From Flavobacteriaceae bacterium (lineage in GTDB: Bacteria > Bacteroidota > Bacteroidia > Flavobacteriales > Flavobacteriaceae), in contig JAESUF010000211.1 in assembly GCA_016763215.1 (NCBI GenBank), forward strand, positions 1 to 6,922: a stretch of 6,922 nucleotides of DNA. The letters are read 5' to 3'. The notes under the pieces are model-generated. The model worked only from the letters and a program-made list of their open reading frames with translations, was not told the origin of the DNA and did not search any database. Shown one piece after another: positions 6,593-6,922 of the stretch. The position numbers and the translations under genes were made by a program. The stretch's first letter is position 1. Every line of letters begins with the position of its first letter.

Positions 6593-6922
6593 TACAATAC
6601 GTCGTTATCGATTAAAACCTGTAGGTTTTGTAAAAAAGAATTGACAGCTCTTGTCATTGACTTGGTAGAAATTGTAGCTCCAGAAATAGGGATAATATCT
6701 TTTCCATATATCACTTTATCTTGTGACTTTAACCCAATAAACTGTTTTAACCAACGCCTACTTCCAATTTCTCCTCCATAGTTTTCTCTATAGATCAATA
6801 CTTTTGTTTTTGCTACGATGAATTCAGTATTTAATAAAATCAAATAATCGAATAGATCTGTTTTACTTGGAGCTTTGCCGATATAAGCATATCCAACAAC
6901 CTTCTCTTTATCAAGTATTTTA
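6592..6922 (-). CDS. FMN-binding domain protein, C-terminal part (cut by window edge)
   Basis: The frame is open from the right edge to a TAA at 6594-6592, giving 110 residues; the N-terminus is missing. The first visible residues are KILDKEKVVGYAYIGKAPSK, followed by DLFDYLILLNTEF, VLIYRENYGGEIGSRRW and DIIPISGATISTKSMT. This pattern matches the FMN_bind domain of RnfG/NqrC-type proteins. SGAT (codons 6684-6673) is the core of the site where the flavin transferase ApbE attaches FMN to the threonine. A TTG at 6843 could be taken as a start, but the domain clearly extends upstream through GYAYIGKAPSK, so it is internal. The protein is probably membrane-anchored or periplasmic and passes electrons through its flavin. 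The following membrane-protein gene starts in its stop codon. The electron donor and acceptor are unknown, and an apbE gene might lie to the right. Confidence 0.85.
   Translation of the reverse strand, partial: KILDKEKVVGYAYIGKAPSKTDLFDYLILLNTEFIVAKTKVLIYRENYGGEIGSRRWLKQFIGLKSQDKVIYGKDIIPISGATISTKSMTRAVNSFLQNLQVLIDNDVL

Noticed and set aside
6592..6843. An 83-residue gene starting at the TTG at 6843
   Set aside because: The same frame continues open to the right edge and encodes recognisable FMN-binding sequence (GYAYIGKAPSK) upstream of the TTG, so this is an internal codon of a truncated gene.
1..6922. CRISPR array, tRNA/rRNA genes, insertion sequences or long direct repeats
   Set aside because: I saw no regularly spaced repeats, tRNA-like cloverleaf, transposase sequence or flanking duplications in the window.

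Overview
The window looks like a low-GC chromosome of a marine-type Bacteroidetes bacterium, probably Flavobacteriaceae. Three things suggest this: TAnnTTTG-type promoter elements upstream of genes that lack clear Shine-Dalgarno sites, a Bacteroidetes-style pair of secreted YD/RHS-repeat proteins with AQ/GQ signal-peptide ends, and a flavobacterial-looking FMN-binding protein. The taxonomic call is inference, since no rRNA is present. All genes that can be supported lie on the minus strand, so the biological reading order runs from the right edge to the left edge.

Right part (6099-6922): the C-terminal part of a covalent-FMN-type FMN-binding protein runs in from the right edge. It is coupled by a TAATG stop/start overlap to a small membrane protein. 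That membrane gene is split between two frames at a run of six A. Reading through with a -1 shift restores a four-helix protein of about 164 residues and accounts for the otherwise empty stretch 6099-6325. The two genes look like part of a membrane electron-transfer module.

Centre (4453-6063): guaB, a complete and ordinary IMP dehydrogenase with both CBS domains and all catalytic motifs. It has a TAAATTTG promoter element about 30 nt upstream and a strong intrinsic terminator about 70 nt downstream.

Left part (1-4375): an accessory two-gene operon behind its own TATCTTTG promoter and an unusually long leader of about 200 nt, which holds hairpins and a possible 24-codon upstream reading frame. 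The first gene encodes a 1196-residue secreted YD-repeat protein. Five bases later the second gene begins; it encodes a DUF6443/RHS-type protein that leaves the window after 189 residues. The pair resembles a split RHS/Tc-type shell. The C-terminal part of the second protein, where a variable effector domain might lie, is outside the window.

Most notable points: the A-run frameshift in the membrane-protein gene, the structured leader with its upstream ORF, and the two-protein RHS arrangement with a jelly-roll-like insert in the DUF6443 region.
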